A stretch of DNA of 64,000 bases from CADEEL01 sp050246475 (GCA_050246475.1 JBFWVZ010000006.1:96530-160529), one strand, 5' to 3'; shown: positions 1 to 10,084, counted from the stretch's first letter. The notes: generated by a model from the letters alone, not told the origin. A program made the numbers and translations.

Positions 1-1
1 C

Positions 2-1282
2 GGACCGTCTGGCCCGCCGAACGCGAACGTGGACGGCGAATACGGCCCAAACCCGACATTGACCGCGCCCGAACCGAGCGGCTTCCTCCCGACCGTGGTG
101 ACGGCTCGTCCCGTGGGTTGGGCCGCGGATGAGACTCCCGATGCGCCGGAAGGCTTCACCGTCACGCGCTATGCGGGCGATCTCAGCCACCCGCGCCGCC
201 CCTATTTGCTGCCGAACGGCGACGTGCTGGTGGCCGAGTCTTCCACCCAGCCGAGCAGGGGCGGCGGGCTGATGGGCTGGGCCGCCAACCAAGTGCAGCG
301 CGGCGCAGGTTCGATCGTCGAGAGCGCGAACCGCATCACGCTGCTGCGCGATTCCGATGGCGACGGCGTCGTCGATGAACGCTTCGTCTTCCTTGAGGGC
401 CTCAACCAGCCCTTCGGCATGGCTCTGGTTGGAGACAGCTTCTACGTCGGCAACACCGACGCCGTGCTCCGCTTTCCGTACACGGAGAATCAGACGCGCT
501 TGGAGGGGCCCGGCCAAGTCGTCGTCTCGCTGCCGCACAATGACGGCGCCAACGGCCACTGGACGCGCGATCTCCTCGCCAGCCCGGACGGCCGCAGGCT
601 CTTCGTCGGAATCGGCTCAGTCTCCAACATCGCCGATCAGGGAATGGAGATCGAAGAGGGCCGCGCCGCTGTTTGGGAGATCGATCTCGCCAGCGCTTCG
701 CATCGCGTCTTCGCTTCGGGCCTGCGCAATCCCAACGGCCTCACCTGGAACCCGGAATCCGGCGCGCTATGGGTTGTTGTCAATGAACGCGACGCCCTGG
801 GCGATCACCTCGTGCCCGACTACATGACCAGCGTGCGCGAAGGCGGCTTCTACGGCTGGCCCTATTCCTATTACGGCCAGCATCTCGACGAACGCGTCAC
901 GCCGCAAAACGCCGAACTTGTCGCCCGCGCCATTGCGCCCGACTACGCGGTAGGCGCCCACACGGCCGCGCTCGGCCTTGCTTTCTACACAGGCCAAGCC
1001 TTCCCAGAACGCTATCGCAATGGCGCGTTCGTCGCCCAGCATGGCTCCTGGAACCGCGCCAGTCCTGCCGGCTATCGCGTTATCTTCGTACCCTTCGCCG
1101 GCGGCGCTCCGGCCGGCGGGCACGAAGAGTTTCTCGGTGGTTTCCTGAACGCGGTGGGCCAGGCGCGCGGACGTCCCGTCGGCCTCGCGCTCGATCGCAC
1201 AGGCGCGCTGCTTGTCGCCGATGACGTCGGCAATGTGGTCTGGCGCGTAGCGGCCGATGCGCCGGCGCCGCCCGCGGATTGA
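2..1282 (+). CDS. PQQ-dependent / glucose-sorbosone dehydrogenase-like beta-propeller protein (5' partial)
   Basis: The frame is open from the first bases of the window, and a GTG at 29 is only an internal candidate start, so the true start and probably an export signal lie upstream. The visible part contains repeated blade-like segments typical of the soluble aldose/sorbosone dehydrogenase fold: LLPNGDVLVAES, LNQPFGMALVGDSFYVGN, a LASPDGRRLFVGIGS blade and FASGLRNPNGLTWNP, followed by GGFYGWPYSYYG. Members are usually periplasmic and oxidise sugars or other alcohols with PQQ, but the substrate cannot be read from sequence. A second, more distant member of the superfamily lies at 19208-20338. 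It stands alone; the next gene starts about 140 bases downstream on the same strand. Confidence 0.85.
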   Translation, partial: GPSGPPNANVDGEYGPNPTLTAPEPSGFLPTVVTARPVGWAADETPDAPEGFTVTRYAGDLSHPRRPYLLPNGDVLVAESSTQPSRGGGLMGWAANQVQRGAGSIVESANRITLLRDSDGDGVVDERFVFLEGLNQPFGMALVGDSFYVGNTDAVLRFPYTENQTRLEGPGQVVVSLPHNDGANGHWTRDLLASPDGRRLFVGIGSVSNIADQGMEIEEGRAAVWEIDLASASHRVFASGLRNPNGLTWNPESGALWVVVNERDALGDHLVPDYMTSVREGGFYGWPYSYYGQHLDERVTPQNAELVARAIAPDYAVGAHTAALGLAFYTGQAFPERYRNGAFVAQHGSWNRASPAGYRVIFVPFAGGAPAGGHEEFLGGFLNAVGQARGRPVGLALDRTGALLVADDVGNVVWRVAADAPAPPAD

Positions 1283-1423
1283 CGCGTCTTCACATCGATT
1301 GACGAGCGATGAACGCGATGAGCGCGCGCCGCATGTGAAGCGCGCGCTTCATTCCCGCTTAATCAGAAGCTGGTTTTGATCCACGCGCGCGCCGCGCGGG
1401 GGAAGTGTTTCGTGTATCGCATA

Positions 1424-3610
1424 ATGGCCTGTCTGACAGAGCAGCATGAGCCGTGGCTCATCGTCGTGGCCGGCCTCGTATGCGCGCTCGCGTGCGTTGG
1501 CGCCTTCGTCATCGCCGATCGCGTGTTCGCCGCCGAACCGCAGCGTCGCATGCAATGGGTTCTTCTCGGCGGTCTGGTTGCCGGCGGCGGCGCCTGGGCC
1601 ACGCATTTCGTCGCGCAGCTTGCCTACGATCCAGGTTTGCCTGTCGCCTTCGATCTTGCTCTGACTTTGCTGTCCGCAACTGCCGGCTTTGCGTTGGCGA
1701 CGCTCGGGTTCTTCATCCTTGCGCGCGCTCAGATGGCTGCCGCGCCTGCGGTCGCAGGCGCCTTCGTGGGCGCAGGCACGATTGCCTTGCACTATATTGG
1801 CATCGCGGGCCTCATCACGGGCGCAACGCAAAGCTGGGCGTTCGATCTTGTCGCGGCCTCCGCCGCACTCAGCATCGGTCTTGCCGCCGCCGCCTTTGGG
1901 CTCTTCGCCGCGAAGCGCGGCGCGAAACTCGCGACGTTTGGCGCGCCGCTTCTCCTCGTTCTGTCGATCGTCTCGCTCCATTTCACCGGCATGGGCGCGT
2001 TGACCTTGACGCCCGATCCCCGCGCGCCCATCGCCGAAACCGGCGCCGATCGCGTCACCATAGCGCTCATCGTCTGTTTGGGCGCCGCTGGCGTTATGCT
2101 CGCCGCCGCTCTGATTGCGGGGGCCGATCGCCGCATCGCCGCATTGAAGCTCGCTGAGGCGGCGCGCTTTAAGCGGTTGGCGGACGCCGCCCTCGAAGGC
2201 CTCGTCATCCACGACATGGACGTGATCATCGATGCGAACGCGCGTTTCGCCAAGATGGTCGGCCGTGAACTCGAAACACTGGTCGGTTTGCGCATCGCCG
2301 ATCTCCTGCCGGACGCAATGCGCCGCCGGGTCGCGGAAATGCGCGCCGATGGGCGTCCCATGTTCGAGGTGACGATCCCGAACGGGGAGCAAAGCGTCGA
2401 AGTCGAGATTCAGACGCGTCCCTTGAACAGCGAGGAGGGCCTCTGGATCACCTCGGTGCGCGATATCGGCGAACGCCGCCGCGCCGAACGCGCCGAGCAA
2501 GCCAACGCCGCCAAATCCCAATTCGTCGCCAACATGAGCCACGAATTGCGCACGCCCTTGAACGCGATCATCGGCTACGCCGAGATCATGGAGGAGGACG
2601 CCGACATGCGCGGCGATGCGCCCTCGGCGGGCGACGCCGCCAAGATCAGGAAGGCCGGCCATCATCTGCTTTCCTTGATCAACGAGATTCTCGATCTCTC
2701 GAAGATCGAGGCCGGCCGCATGGAATTGACCATCGCTGATGTCGATCCTGCAGCCATGGCGCGCGAAGCAATGGACACGATCCGCGCCGCAGCCGAGGAG
2801 AAAGGCAACCGGCTCGACGTGATCGTTGAAGGCGAGCCCGGCCTGGTCCGCGCCGATGCGTTCCGCCTGCGCCAATGTCTGTACAATCTCTTGTCCAATG
2901 CCGCGAAGTTCACCGAGCGCGGGCGCGTCGCCGTGCGCGTGCGCAAGGCCGGGGCGCGCGTCGAGATCGCGGTCGGAGACACCGGCATCGGCATGAACGC
3001 CGATCAGCTCGCGCGCCTCTTCCAGCCCTTCGTGCAGGCCGACGCCTCGATCACACGGAAGTTCGGCGGCACGGGCCTTGGGCTGACGATCACCCGCCGC
3101 CTTGCGCAGCTGATGGGCGGCGATGTTTCCGTGAAGAGCCGCCAAGGCCGCGGCTCCGTCTTTGCGCTGAGCTTGCCGGCCGTGGAGGCCGCGGCCGCCC
3201 CGCCGGTGGACGATGCGCGCCCCTACGTCCTCGTCATCGACGACGACGCCGCCACCGTGGAGCTGATCGGCCGCGTGCTCGATCCCGCGGGCCTCGCCGT
3301 ACGCGGCGCGAAGAACGCCGAAGAGGGTCTGCGCGCCGCAAAGCTGGGCGAGCCGGCCGCCATCGTTCTCGACATTCACTTGCCTGATCGCTCGGGCTGG
3401 GAGCTCTTGGGCGAACTCGCCCACGCCGAGATCGCGCCCATCGTTGTGGTCAGCGTCGATCCCGATCATGCGCGCGCGAGGGGCGCAGGCGCCTGCGCCT
3501 CCTTCCAGAAGCCAGCGGCGCGCGACGAACTCGCAGCCGCGATTTTGCGCCACGCGCGATTCCGCGATGAGCCGGATTCGGACGATTCCTGGAAAGTCGC
3601 CGCCGCTTAG
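1424..3610 (+). CDS. MHYT-PAS hybrid sensor histidine kinase with C-terminal receiver
   Basis: A 728-residue membrane sensor kinase. The first ~230 residues form a multi-pass MHYT-type sensor with the family's repeated His motifs (ATHF, ALHYIG, SLHFTGMG), thought from the family to bind metal and sense a gas or redox signal. A PAS domain follows, then a HisKA box with the phospho-acceptor His373 (FVANMSHELRTPLNAI), an HATPase domain with DTGIGM and FGGTGLGL, and a receiver with Asp650 in IVLDIHLPD. A TTG 48 bases upstream extends the frame, but the ATG at 1424 matches the usual MHYT start just before the first helix. No response regulator gene is adjacent. The stop overlaps that of the convergent trxB. 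Confidence 0.93.
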   Translation: MACLTEQHEPWLIVVAGLVCALACVGAFVIADRVFAAEPQRRMQWVLLGGLVAGGGAWATHFVAQLAYDPGLPVAFDLALTLLSATAGFALATLGFFILARAQMAAAPAVAGAFVGAGTIALHYIGIAGLITGATQSWAFDLVAASAALSIGLAAAAFGLFAAKRGAKLATFGAPLLLVLSIVSLHFTGMGALTLTPDPRAPIAETGADRVTIALIVCLGAAGVMLAAALIAGADRRIAALKLAEAARFKRLADAALEGLVIHDMDVIIDANARFAKMVGRELETLVGLRIADLLPDAMRRRVAEMRADGRPMFEVTIPNGEQSVEVEIQTRPLNSEEGLWITSVRDIGERRRAERAEQANAAKSQFVANMSHELRTPLNAIIGYAEIMEEDADMRGDAPSAGDAAKIRKAGHHLLSLINEILDLSKIEAGRMELTIADVDPAAMAREAMDTIRAAAEEKGNRLDVIVEGEPGLVRADAFRLRQCLYNLLSNAAKFTERGRVAVRVRKAGARVEIAVGDTGIGMNADQLARLFQPFVQADASITRKFGGTGLGLTITRRLAQLMGGDVSVKSRQGRGSVFALSLPAVEAAAAPPVDDARPYVLVIDDDAATVELIGRVLDPAGLAVRGAKNAEEGLRAAKLGEPAAIVLDIHLPDRSGWELLGELAHAEIAPIVVVSVDPDHARARGAGACASFQKPAARDELAAAILRHARFRDEPDSDDSWKVAAA

Positions 3611-4572
3611 GCCGCGGCCGCCTCGCTCACCCCTGCGTGCGCGAGAAATTTCTCGGCTTCGAGCGCCGCCATGCAGCCCAATCCCGCCGCTGTCACGGCC
3701 TGACGATAAGTCTCGTCCGCCACATCGCCCGCGGCGAACACGCCCGCAACGTTCGTCTCCGTCGTGCCGGGCTTAACGATGAGATAGCCGTTCTCCTTCA
3801 TCGCCAACTGGCCTTTGAAGAGGTCCGTCGCCGGCTGATGCCCGATCGCGACGAAGACGCCGTGCACCGCCCGCTCGCTCGCCGCGCCGGTCTTCAAATT
3901 GGTCAGCCGCACATGGGTCACGCCGCGCGGTTCTTCCGAGCCGAGAATTTCATCGATCGCCGTGTCCCACAGCACCTCGATCTTGGGGTGCGCGAAGAGG
4001 CGCTCCTGCAGAATCTTCTCCGCACGCAGGCTGTCGCGCCGATGCACGAGAGTCACCTTTGACGCGAAGTTGGTGAGGAAGAGCGCTTCTTCGACGGCGG
4101 TGTTGCCGCCCCCGACAACGATCACGTCCTTGCCGCGATAGAAGAAGCCGTCGCACGTCGCGCACGCCGAAACGCCGAAGCCCTGGAAGTGCTGCTCGCT
4201 CGGCAAGCCGAGCCACTTCGCCGATGCGCCTGTGGCGATGATGAGCGCGTCGCCCGTGTAGGTCGTGCCGCTGTCTCCGGTCGCGCGAAAAGGACGGCGC
4301 GAGAGATCGACGCTTGTGATCTGGTCGGTCGCGAACTTGGCCCCGACGTGCTCCGCCTGCGCGCGCATTTGCTCCATCAGCCAAGGGCCTTGGATCACTT
4401 CGGCGAAGCCGGGATAATTCTCCACATCCGTGGTGATGGTGAGTTGTCCGCCTGGCTGGATGCCGGAAATCACGAGCGGCGCGCGCATCGCACGCGCGGC
4501 GTAGATTGCCGCCGTCAGCCCGGCGGGGCCGGAGCCGAGAATGAGGACGGGCGCGTGGATCGTTTCTGCCAT
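3607..4572 (-). CDS. trxB: Thioredoxin reductase
   Basis: A 321-residue cytoplasmic flavoenzyme that reduces thioredoxin with NADPH. It has the N-terminal FAD fingerprint GSGPAGLTAAIYAAR, the redox pair Cys137/Cys140 in CATCDG, the NADPH-binding VVGGGNTAVEEALFL and the C-terminal FAD motif GVFAAGDVAD. The length is standard. It lies at the end of the minus-strand run carB-greA-ELM1-trxB, 64 bases below the ELM1-like gene, and its stop overlaps the stop of the convergent histidine kinase gene by four bases. Confidence 0.97.
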   Translation of the reverse strand: MAETIHAPVLILGSGPAGLTAAIYAARAMRAPLVISGIQPGGQLTITTDVENYPGFAEVIQGPWLMEQMRAQAEHVGAKFATDQITSVDLSRRPFRATGDSGTTYTGDALIIATGASAKWLGLPSEQHFQGFGVSACATCDGFFYRGKDVIVVGGGNTAVEEALFLTNFASKVTLVHRRDSLRAEKILQERLFAHPKIEVLWDTAIDEILGSEEPRGVTHVRLTNLKTGAASERAVHGVFVAIGHQPATDLFKGQLAMKENGYLIVKPGTTETNVAGVFAAGDVADETYRQAVTAAGLGCMAALEAEKFLAHAGVSEAAAA

Positions 4573-4636
4573 GAGCCGCTTTCTGCGCAGATTCGCTTGG
4601 ACAAATATGGCGATTGCCGCCGCGCGGCAAAGTCTC

Positions 4637-5650
4637 TCAGACGGCTGCCATCCGCTTTTGAATCATCGCCAGCACCGCTTGCGCCGCGCGCTCGGTTTCG
4701 TTGAGCGGTGGATATTGCCAGAACTCCAGCGGCAGTTTGAACGGCCTTGATGCGCCCCGTTGCTGCAGGCTGCGGTGAAATCGTTCGATCTTTCCGCTCT
4801 GGCCGTTGACCGGGAGCACATGGATCGGCTTGCCGGTTGCCGCGGCCTCCGTCGCCATGCTGACGCTGTCGGCGGTCACGAAGATCACGTCTGCGGCGGC
4901 CAGGAGCGCGAAATAGGGATTGGCGCCGTCGGCGTGCGCGGGATCGTAGAAGAGCGCGCAGTGCGGGGCGAGGTGGGTTGCGAAGGCGGTGCGCGCCGGC
5001 TTCGGCGTGCGCCGTGAAAGCGTCACGAGCAGCGAGCCGCCGGTCGCGTTTTTCAGCCGCGCCAGCACATCGCTCATCAGTCGCGCGCGTCGCGCGTTGA
5101 TCGTCTGGCGCTTGCTTCGGCCCCCGATCAGCACCGCGAAGCGCGGGCGGTTTTCGCTGAGGAGTTGATCCCGGAGCGGACCCGCTTCAGTCGCGATGCG
5201 CTCCACGCTCACCCTGTGGCACGCGCCCACAATGGCGAGCACATTGGGCCCCTCGAGATCGTCGTGCTGCGGTGGAATGACGAGATCGAACTCACGCGGA
5301 TTGACGTTCGGGTCCTGCAGTTGAACGACGAACGATTTCTCGCGCGACCAGGCTTTGACGCCCATGGAGAAGGGGATCGATTGGCGCCCGCATCCTATCC
5401 AGATATCCGGCCAGGGCGCGCGCAACGGGTCTGAGCCGATCGTCAGCGCCTGCAGCGGCGCCGGCACGAAGCCGGGATGGGCCCACCGCCACGGCGTTCG
5501 CAGCGCAATGCGCTTTGTGGTGATCGTCGCCGGGACGCGCCGCGCGATCGCCTCCGCGAGGCCCAGCGCCTGGTTTTCAATGCCCGCGCGCCCATCGCTC
5601 ACCGCCCAGATGCTGAGCGGCGACGCTGGCTGGAACCCCACGGAGCGCAT
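4637..5650 (-). CDS. ELM1/GtrOC1 family (DUF1022) protein
   Basis: A 337-residue protein of the family named after plant mitochondrial fission factor ELM1. It begins WAVSDGRAGIENQALGLAEA, characteristic of the family, and continues with DIWIGCGRQSIPFS, VVQLQDPNVNP and a C-terminal VTADSVSMATEAAATGKPIHVLP, which resembles the nucleotide-sugar-binding half of GT-B glycosyltransferases. The function in bacteria is not firmly known; a cell-envelope glycosyl transfer role is an inference. It starts 11 bases after the greA stop, suggesting co-transcription. No clear Shine-Dalgarno is seen, which would fit translational coupling to greA. Confidence 0.88.
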   Translation of the reverse strand: MRSVGFQPASPLSIWAVSDGRAGIENQALGLAEAIARRVPATITTKRIALRTPWRWAHPGFVPAPLQALTIGSDPLRAPWPDIWIGCGRQSIPFSMGVKAWSREKSFVVQLQDPNVNPREFDLVIPPQHDDLEGPNVLAIVGACHRVSVERIATEAGPLRDQLLSENRPRFAVLIGGRSKRQTINARRARLMSDVLARLKNATGGSLLVTLSRRTPKPARTAFATHLAPHCALFYDPAHADGANPYFALLAAADVIFVTADSVSMATEAAATGKPIHVLPVNGQSGKIERFHRSLQQRGASRPFKLPLEFWQYPPLNETERAAQAVLAMIQKRMAAV

Positions 5651-5661
5651 CGGCTTGCTGG

Positions 5662-6135
5662 TCAGACCCAGCGGATCTTGAGAATTTCGTACGACTTGGC
5701 GCCGCCGGGCGCCGCCACTTCGACGACGTCGCCCACTTCTTTGCCGATCAGCGCGCGCGCCAGCGGCGACGTGATGGAGACCTTGCCGCCCTTCACGTCG
5801 CTCTCGTCTTCGCCGACGATCTTGTAGTTCGCCTTCTGCTCGGTGTCCTCGTCGAGCACGGTGACGGTCGCGCCGAACTTCACCTGCTTGCCGGAGAGCT
5901 TCGAGACGTCGATCACCTGCGCGCGCGCGATCTTGTCCTCGAGTTCAAGGACGCGCCCTTCAATGAAGCTCTGGCGCTCCTTGGCCGCGTGGTACTCGGC
6001 GTTTTCCGAGAGGTCGCCGTGCGAGCGCGCCTCGGCGATCGCCTGGATCACCGTCGGGCGTTCTTCCGTCTTGAGACGTTTCAGTTCTTGGTCGAGGGCG
6101 GCGTAGCCCTCGGCCGTCATCGGCACTTTTTCCAT
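5662..6135 (-). CDS. greA: Transcription elongation factor GreA
   Basis: A 157-residue protein that rescues backtracked RNA polymerase by stimulating transcript cleavage. It shows the N-terminal coiled coil with the acidic tip motif GDLSENAEYHAAKERQ, and a C-terminal FKBP-like domain with ITSPLARALIGKEVGDVVEV. The start at 6135 gives the standard MEKVPMT N-terminus of alphaproteobacterial GreA. It lies 91 bases downstream of carB and directly upstream of the ELM1-like gene, an arrangement commonly kept in Caulobacterales. Confidence 0.97.
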   Translation of the reverse strand: MEKVPMTAEGYAALDQELKRLKTEERPTVIQAIAEARSHGDLSENAEYHAAKERQSFIEGRVLELEDKIARAQVIDVSKLSGKQVKFGATVTVLDEDTEQKANYKIVGEDESDVKGGKVSITSPLARALIGKEVGDVVEVAAPGGAKSYEILKIRWV

Positions 6136-6226
6136 GTATGTGAGGCTTTCGGTCTATTCCGATGGGGGGAGGCTGCACCCGACTTTCCGGGCCGTCAAGA
6201 TTGGGGTCGATGGGCTGCCTAAAACG

Positions 6227-9200
6227 TCAGCCATACCCTTGGAGGGCCATGACGCTGAGATCGCCCTCCCTGAGCCGCCGAATCGCCTGGATGGAGGCTT
6301 TGGCGCCCGACACGGTTGTATAATAGGGGATATTTTGGCTGAGCGCGGTCCTGCGGATGGAGAAGCTATCCCTATAGGATTGGGCGCCTTCGGTCGTGTT
6401 GAACACCAGCTGCACCTCGCCGTTCTTCATCGCATCGACGATATGGGGCCGGCCCTCGGCCACCTTGTTCACCCGGGTGACGGCGAGGCCAGACTTTGTC
6501 AGATGGGTCGCCGTGCCGCCTGTCGCAAGGATCGTGAAGCCAAGCTCGATAAGGTCCTTGGCGACTCCGATCATCGCCTTCTTGTCCCCGTCCTTGACCG
6601 AGATGAAGACGGCGCCGGCGGTGGGCAACGTCGAGCCCGAGGCGATCTGGCTCTTGGCGAAGGCCGCCGCGAAGCTCTGATCGAGCCCCATCACTTCGCC
6701 CGTGGAGCGCATCTCCGGCCCGAGGATCGGATCGACGCCCGGGAACCGCCCGAACGGGAAGACCGCCTCCTTGACCGCCACATGCCCCTTCGAGGGCCGG
6801 TCGAGCTTGAGTTCCTTGATCGTCGCGCCCGCCATGATCTTGGCCGCCGCCGCCGCGATCGGCCGGTTGATCGCCTTCGCTACGAAGGGCGCCGTGCGCG
6901 AGGCGCGCGGATTGGCTTCGAGCACGAAGATCTCGCCGTCCTTCACCGCGAATTGGATGTTGATGAGCCCCTGCACATTGAGCGCGAGCGCCAGCTTCTT
7001 GGTTTCCTCCTCGATCTCGCCGATGAGCTTCTTCGAGAGCGTGTAGGGCGGGAGCGCGCACGCGGAATCGCCGGAGTGGATGCCCGCTTCCTCGATGTGC
7101 TCCATCACGCCCGCGACAAACACGTCCTTGCCGTCGCACAACGCATCGACATCGACTTCGATTGCGTCGCGCAAATAGCGGTCGATGAGCACGGGCCGTT
7201 CATTCGAAGCCTGCACTGCCTCGGTGATGTACCGTTTTAAGCCGTCTTCATCGTGCACGATCTCCATCGCGCGCCCGCCCAGCACGAACGAGGGGCGCAG
7301 CACGACAGGAAATCCGATTGCGCGTGCACCGTTGAGCGCTTCCTCCGCCGAGCGCGCCGTCGTGTTCTCCGGCTGCTTCATCCCGATTTTCTGCAACAAC
7401 GCCTGGAAGCGCTCGCGGTCCTCGGCGAGATCGATGGCATCGACGCTCGTGCCAAGGATCGGCGCGCCTTCCTCCTCAAGCGGCTTTGCAAGATTGAGCG
7501 GCGTCTGCCCGCCGAATTGAACGATCAGGCCTCGGATCGTGCCGTTGGCCTTCTCCGTCTCGATGATTTCGAGCACGTCTTCACTCGTGAGCGGCTCGAA
7601 ATAGAGCCGGTCCGATGTGTCGTAGTCGGTCGAGACGGTCTCGGGATTGCAATTGATCATGATCGACTCAACGCCGATCTCCGCGCACGCGAACGAGGCG
7701 TGGCAGCAGCAATAATCGAACTCGATGCCTTGCCCGATCCGGTTAGGGCCCCCGCCAAGAATAATGATCTTGTCGCGGTTGGTCGGTTCGGATTCGCATT
7801 CAGGCTCGTCGAGATAGAGTCCCGTCTCGTAAGTCGAATACATGTAGGGCGTCGTCGCCAAAAACTCCGCCGCGCAGGAATCGATCCGCTTGAATTGCGG
7901 GCGCACGCCGAGCTTGCGGCGTGCATCGCGCACGGCGCGCTCGCTCGTGCCGGTCAGTTTCGCTAGCCGTCTATCGGAAAAGCCTTGCGCCTTAAGCGCG
8001 CGCATGGCCGGCGCTTCCTTCGGCAAGCCGTCCGCGCGAACGCGCTTCTCCGCCTCGATGATCTCCGCGATCTGACGCACAAACCAGGGATCGTAGTGCG
8101 AAGCCGCGCAAATCTCCTCAACGCTGAGCCCGCGCCTGAGCGCCTCCGCCGCCACCAGCAAACGATCCGGCTTTGGCGCAATCAGCCGTTCGCGCACGGC
8201 AAGCCGCCCCGCGTCTTCATCGCTCGCCCCGCCGACTGCGATTTCATCGAGCCCGGAAAGCCCGATATCCAAGGAGCGCAGCGCTTTTTGTAGGCTCTCC
8301 TGAAACGTCCGCCCAATCGCCATCGCTTCGCCGACGCTCTTCATCGATGTCGTCAGCGTTGAATCCGCGCCGGGGAAGCGCTCGAACGCAAAGCGAGGAA
8401 TCTTGGTGACGACGTAATCGATCGTCGGCTCGAACGAGGCGGGCGTTGCGCCCCCCGTGATGTCGTTGGCGATTTCGTCAAGCGTGTAGCCGATCGCGAG
8501 TTTCGCCGCGACTTTTGCGATCGGAAAACCCGTCGCTTTGGAAGCCAAAGCGGATGAGCGCGAAACGCGCGGGTTCATCTCGATGACGACCATGCGCCCG
8601 TCGCGCGGATTGACCGCGAATTGAACGTTCGATCCCCCAGTCTCGACGCCGATCTCTCGCAGCACGGCGATGCTTGCATTGCGCATGATCTGATATTCGC
8701 GGTCGGTGAGGGTCAGCGCCGGCGCCACGGTGATCGAATCCCCCGTGTGCACGCCCATCGGGTCTATGTTCTCGATTGAGCAGATGATGATGCAATTGTC
8801 CGCCTTGTCGCGGACAACCTCCATCTCGAACTCTTTCCACCCGATGATGCTCTCTTCGACGAGCACTTCAGTGATAGGGGAGGCGGCCAGGCCGCGCGCT
8901 ACGATCTCCTGAAACTCCTCGAGATTGTAAGCGACGCCCCCGCCCAGGCCGCCGAGCGTCAGCGAAGGCCGGATGATCGAGGGCAGCTGCACGAACTCGA
9001 GCGCGGCAAGCGCTTCATCCATCGTGTTGCACAGGCGCGAGCGCGGGCTCTCAAGCCCGATCTTGTCCATCGCATCGCGGAACTTCTGCCGGTGCTCGGC
9101 CTTCTCGATGACGTCGGCCTTCGCGCCGATCATCTCCACCTTGAACTTCTTCAGCACGCCCGCGCGTTCGAGATCGAGCGCGCAATTGAGCGCCGTCTGC

Positions 9201-9475
9201 CCGCCCATCGTGGGCAAGAGCGCATCAGGGCGCTCCTTCTCGATGATCTTGGCGACGATCTCCGGCGTGATCGGCTCGATGTAGGTCGCGTCTGCGAGCC
9301 CCGGATCGGTCATGATCGTTGCGGGATTCGAATTGACCAGGATGACGCGGTAGCCCTCGGCCTTGAGCGCCTTGACCGCCTGCACGCCGGAATAATCGAA
9401 TTCGCACGCCTGCCCGATGACGATAGGCCCCGCGCCGATGATCAGGATCGAATTGAGGTCGGTCCGTTTCGGCAT
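6227..9475 (-). CDS. carB: Carbamoyl-phosphate synthase large subunit
   Basis: A 1082-residue enzyme that makes carbamoyl phosphate for arginine and pyrimidines from bicarbonate, ATP and CarA-supplied ammonia. Two tandem ATP-grasp halves are visible: the first begins ILIIGAGPIVIGQACEFDYS and has SRSSALASKATGFPIAKVAA, the second begins IIILGGGPNRIGQGIEFDYC and has ASRTAPFVAKAINRPIAA. A C-terminal MGS-like allosteric domain follows (ILATGGTATHLTKSGL). The length matches the family. The small subunit carA is not adjacent but lies about 20 kb away at 29405-30604. greA follows. Confidence 0.98.
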   Translation of the reverse strand: MPKRTDLNSILIIGAGPIVIGQACEFDYSGVQAVKALKAEGYRVILVNSNPATIMTDPGLADATYIEPITPEIVAKIIEKERPDALLPTMGGQTALNCALDLERAGVLKKFKVEMIGAKADVIEKAEHRQKFRDAMDKIGLESPRSRLCNTMDEALAALEFVQLPSIIRPSLTLGGLGGGVAYNLEEFQEIVARGLAASPITEVLVEESIIGWKEFEMEVVRDKADNCIIICSIENIDPMGVHTGDSITVAPALTLTDREYQIMRNASIAVLREIGVETGGSNVQFAVNPRDGRMVVIEMNPRVSRSSALASKATGFPIAKVAAKLAIGYTLDEIANDITGGATPASFEPTIDYVVTKIPRFAFERFPGADSTLTTSMKSVGEAMAIGRTFQESLQKALRSLDIGLSGLDEIAVGGASDEDAGRLAVRERLIAPKPDRLLVAAEALRRGLSVEEICAASHYDPWFVRQIAEIIEAEKRVRADGLPKEAPAMRALKAQGFSDRRLAKLTGTSERAVRDARRKLGVRPQFKRIDSCAAEFLATTPYMYSTYETGLYLDEPECESEPTNRDKIIILGGGPNRIGQGIEFDYCCCHASFACAEIGVESIMINCNPETVSTDYDTSDRLYFEPLTSEDVLEIIETEKANGTIRGLIVQFGGQTPLNLAKPLEEEGAPILGTSVDAIDLAEDRERFQALLQKIGMKQPENTTARSAEEALNGARAIGFPVVLRPSFVLGGRAMEIVHDEDGLKRYITEAVQASNERPVLIDRYLRDAIEVDVDALCDGKDVFVAGVMEHIEEAGIHSGDSACALPPYTLSKKLIGEIEEETKKLALALNVQGLINIQFAVKDGEIFVLEANPRASRTAPFVAKAINRPIAAAAAKIMAGATIKELKLDRPSKGHVAVKEAVFPFGRFPGVDPILGPEMRSTGEVMGLDQSFAAAFAKSQIASGSTLPTAGAVFISVKDGDKKAMIGVAKDLIELGFTILATGGTATHLTKSGLAVTRVNKVAEGRPHIVDAMKNGEVQLVFNTTEGAQSYRDSFSIRRTALSQNIPYYTTVSGAKASIQAIRRLREGDLSVMALQGYG

Positions 9476-9583
9476 GCGCGCGCGTTCTCTCCGCCTTCGG
9501 CGGCCCCTGGAATCGATCCTTTCGCGGATCGCGCGTGCTTAGCGGCGGGGGGCGGGCAGGGCAAGGGAGGCGCCCTGCGCCGG

Positions 9584-10084
9584 TCAGCCGCGCCAAGGTG
9601 TCACCCCGGGGATCCAGCGCCGGACGCCCGCGCGATAGGCGTCGTACTGCGCGCCGAAAGCATCGCCGAGCGCCGGCTCCTCGTAGAAGAAGACGAAGAG
9701 GTGCGTTGCGAGCCAGAACACGCCCGCCCAAACAAAGAGCTGCGCGTCGCCGAACAACAGGCCTTGCCCGGCGATGAGCGTAAGGAGCGCCACATACATC
9801 GGATTCCGAACGTGCCGGTAAAGGCCGCTCACAACGAGCGTCTTCGGCGCAGCGATCGGCGCGGGCGTTCCGCGCCCCTCGAAGGCAAAGCGGGCGAAGC
9901 AATCGATGATCGCCCACAGCCCTGCGAGAATGAATGCGCCGCCAAGCCAGCGCAGCGGCTCAAAACCGAAAAACGCCGGCCCAATCCGCCACTGTGTGAT
10001 CGCCCAAGGAATGAGCCCCGCCATCGTGCCCGGCGCCAGGAGAAAGAAGAGCGCCGAGCCGATCGCCGCGCCCGCGCGGGTCAC
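9584..10084 (-). CDS. Isoprenylcysteine carboxyl methyltransferase-like membrane protein
   Basis: A 166-residue integral membrane protein with about four hydrophobic helices. It carries the ICMT/PEMT signature GLYRHVRNPMYVALL and then EEPALGDAFGAQYDAYRAGV, which ends in RRWIPG. Bacterial members methylate small lipophilic or unknown substrates, so the substrate is not assigned. It starts with GTG, and that GTG shares bases with the TGA of the upstream ribbon-helix-helix gene (four-base overlap), so it is very probably translationally coupled as the last gene of the SPFH operon. Confidence 0.85.
   Translation of the reverse strand: MTRAGAAIGSALFFLLAPGTMAGLIPWAITQWRIGPAFFGFEPLRWLGGAFILAGLWAIIDCFARFAFEGRGTPAPIAAPKTLVVSGLYRHVRNPMYVALLTLIAGQGLLFGDAQLFVWAGVFWLATHLFVFFYEEPALGDAFGAQYDAYRAGVRRWIPGVTPWRG

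Noticed and set aside
1349..3553. Long minus-strand open frame opposite the histidine kinase
   Set aside because: It is the antisense shadow of a strongly supported kinase with all catalytic motifs; its own translation shows no domain and has low-complexity Ala/Gly/Arg composition.
6134..7240. Plus-strand open frame opposite carB
   Set aside because: Antisense of a well-conserved enzyme.
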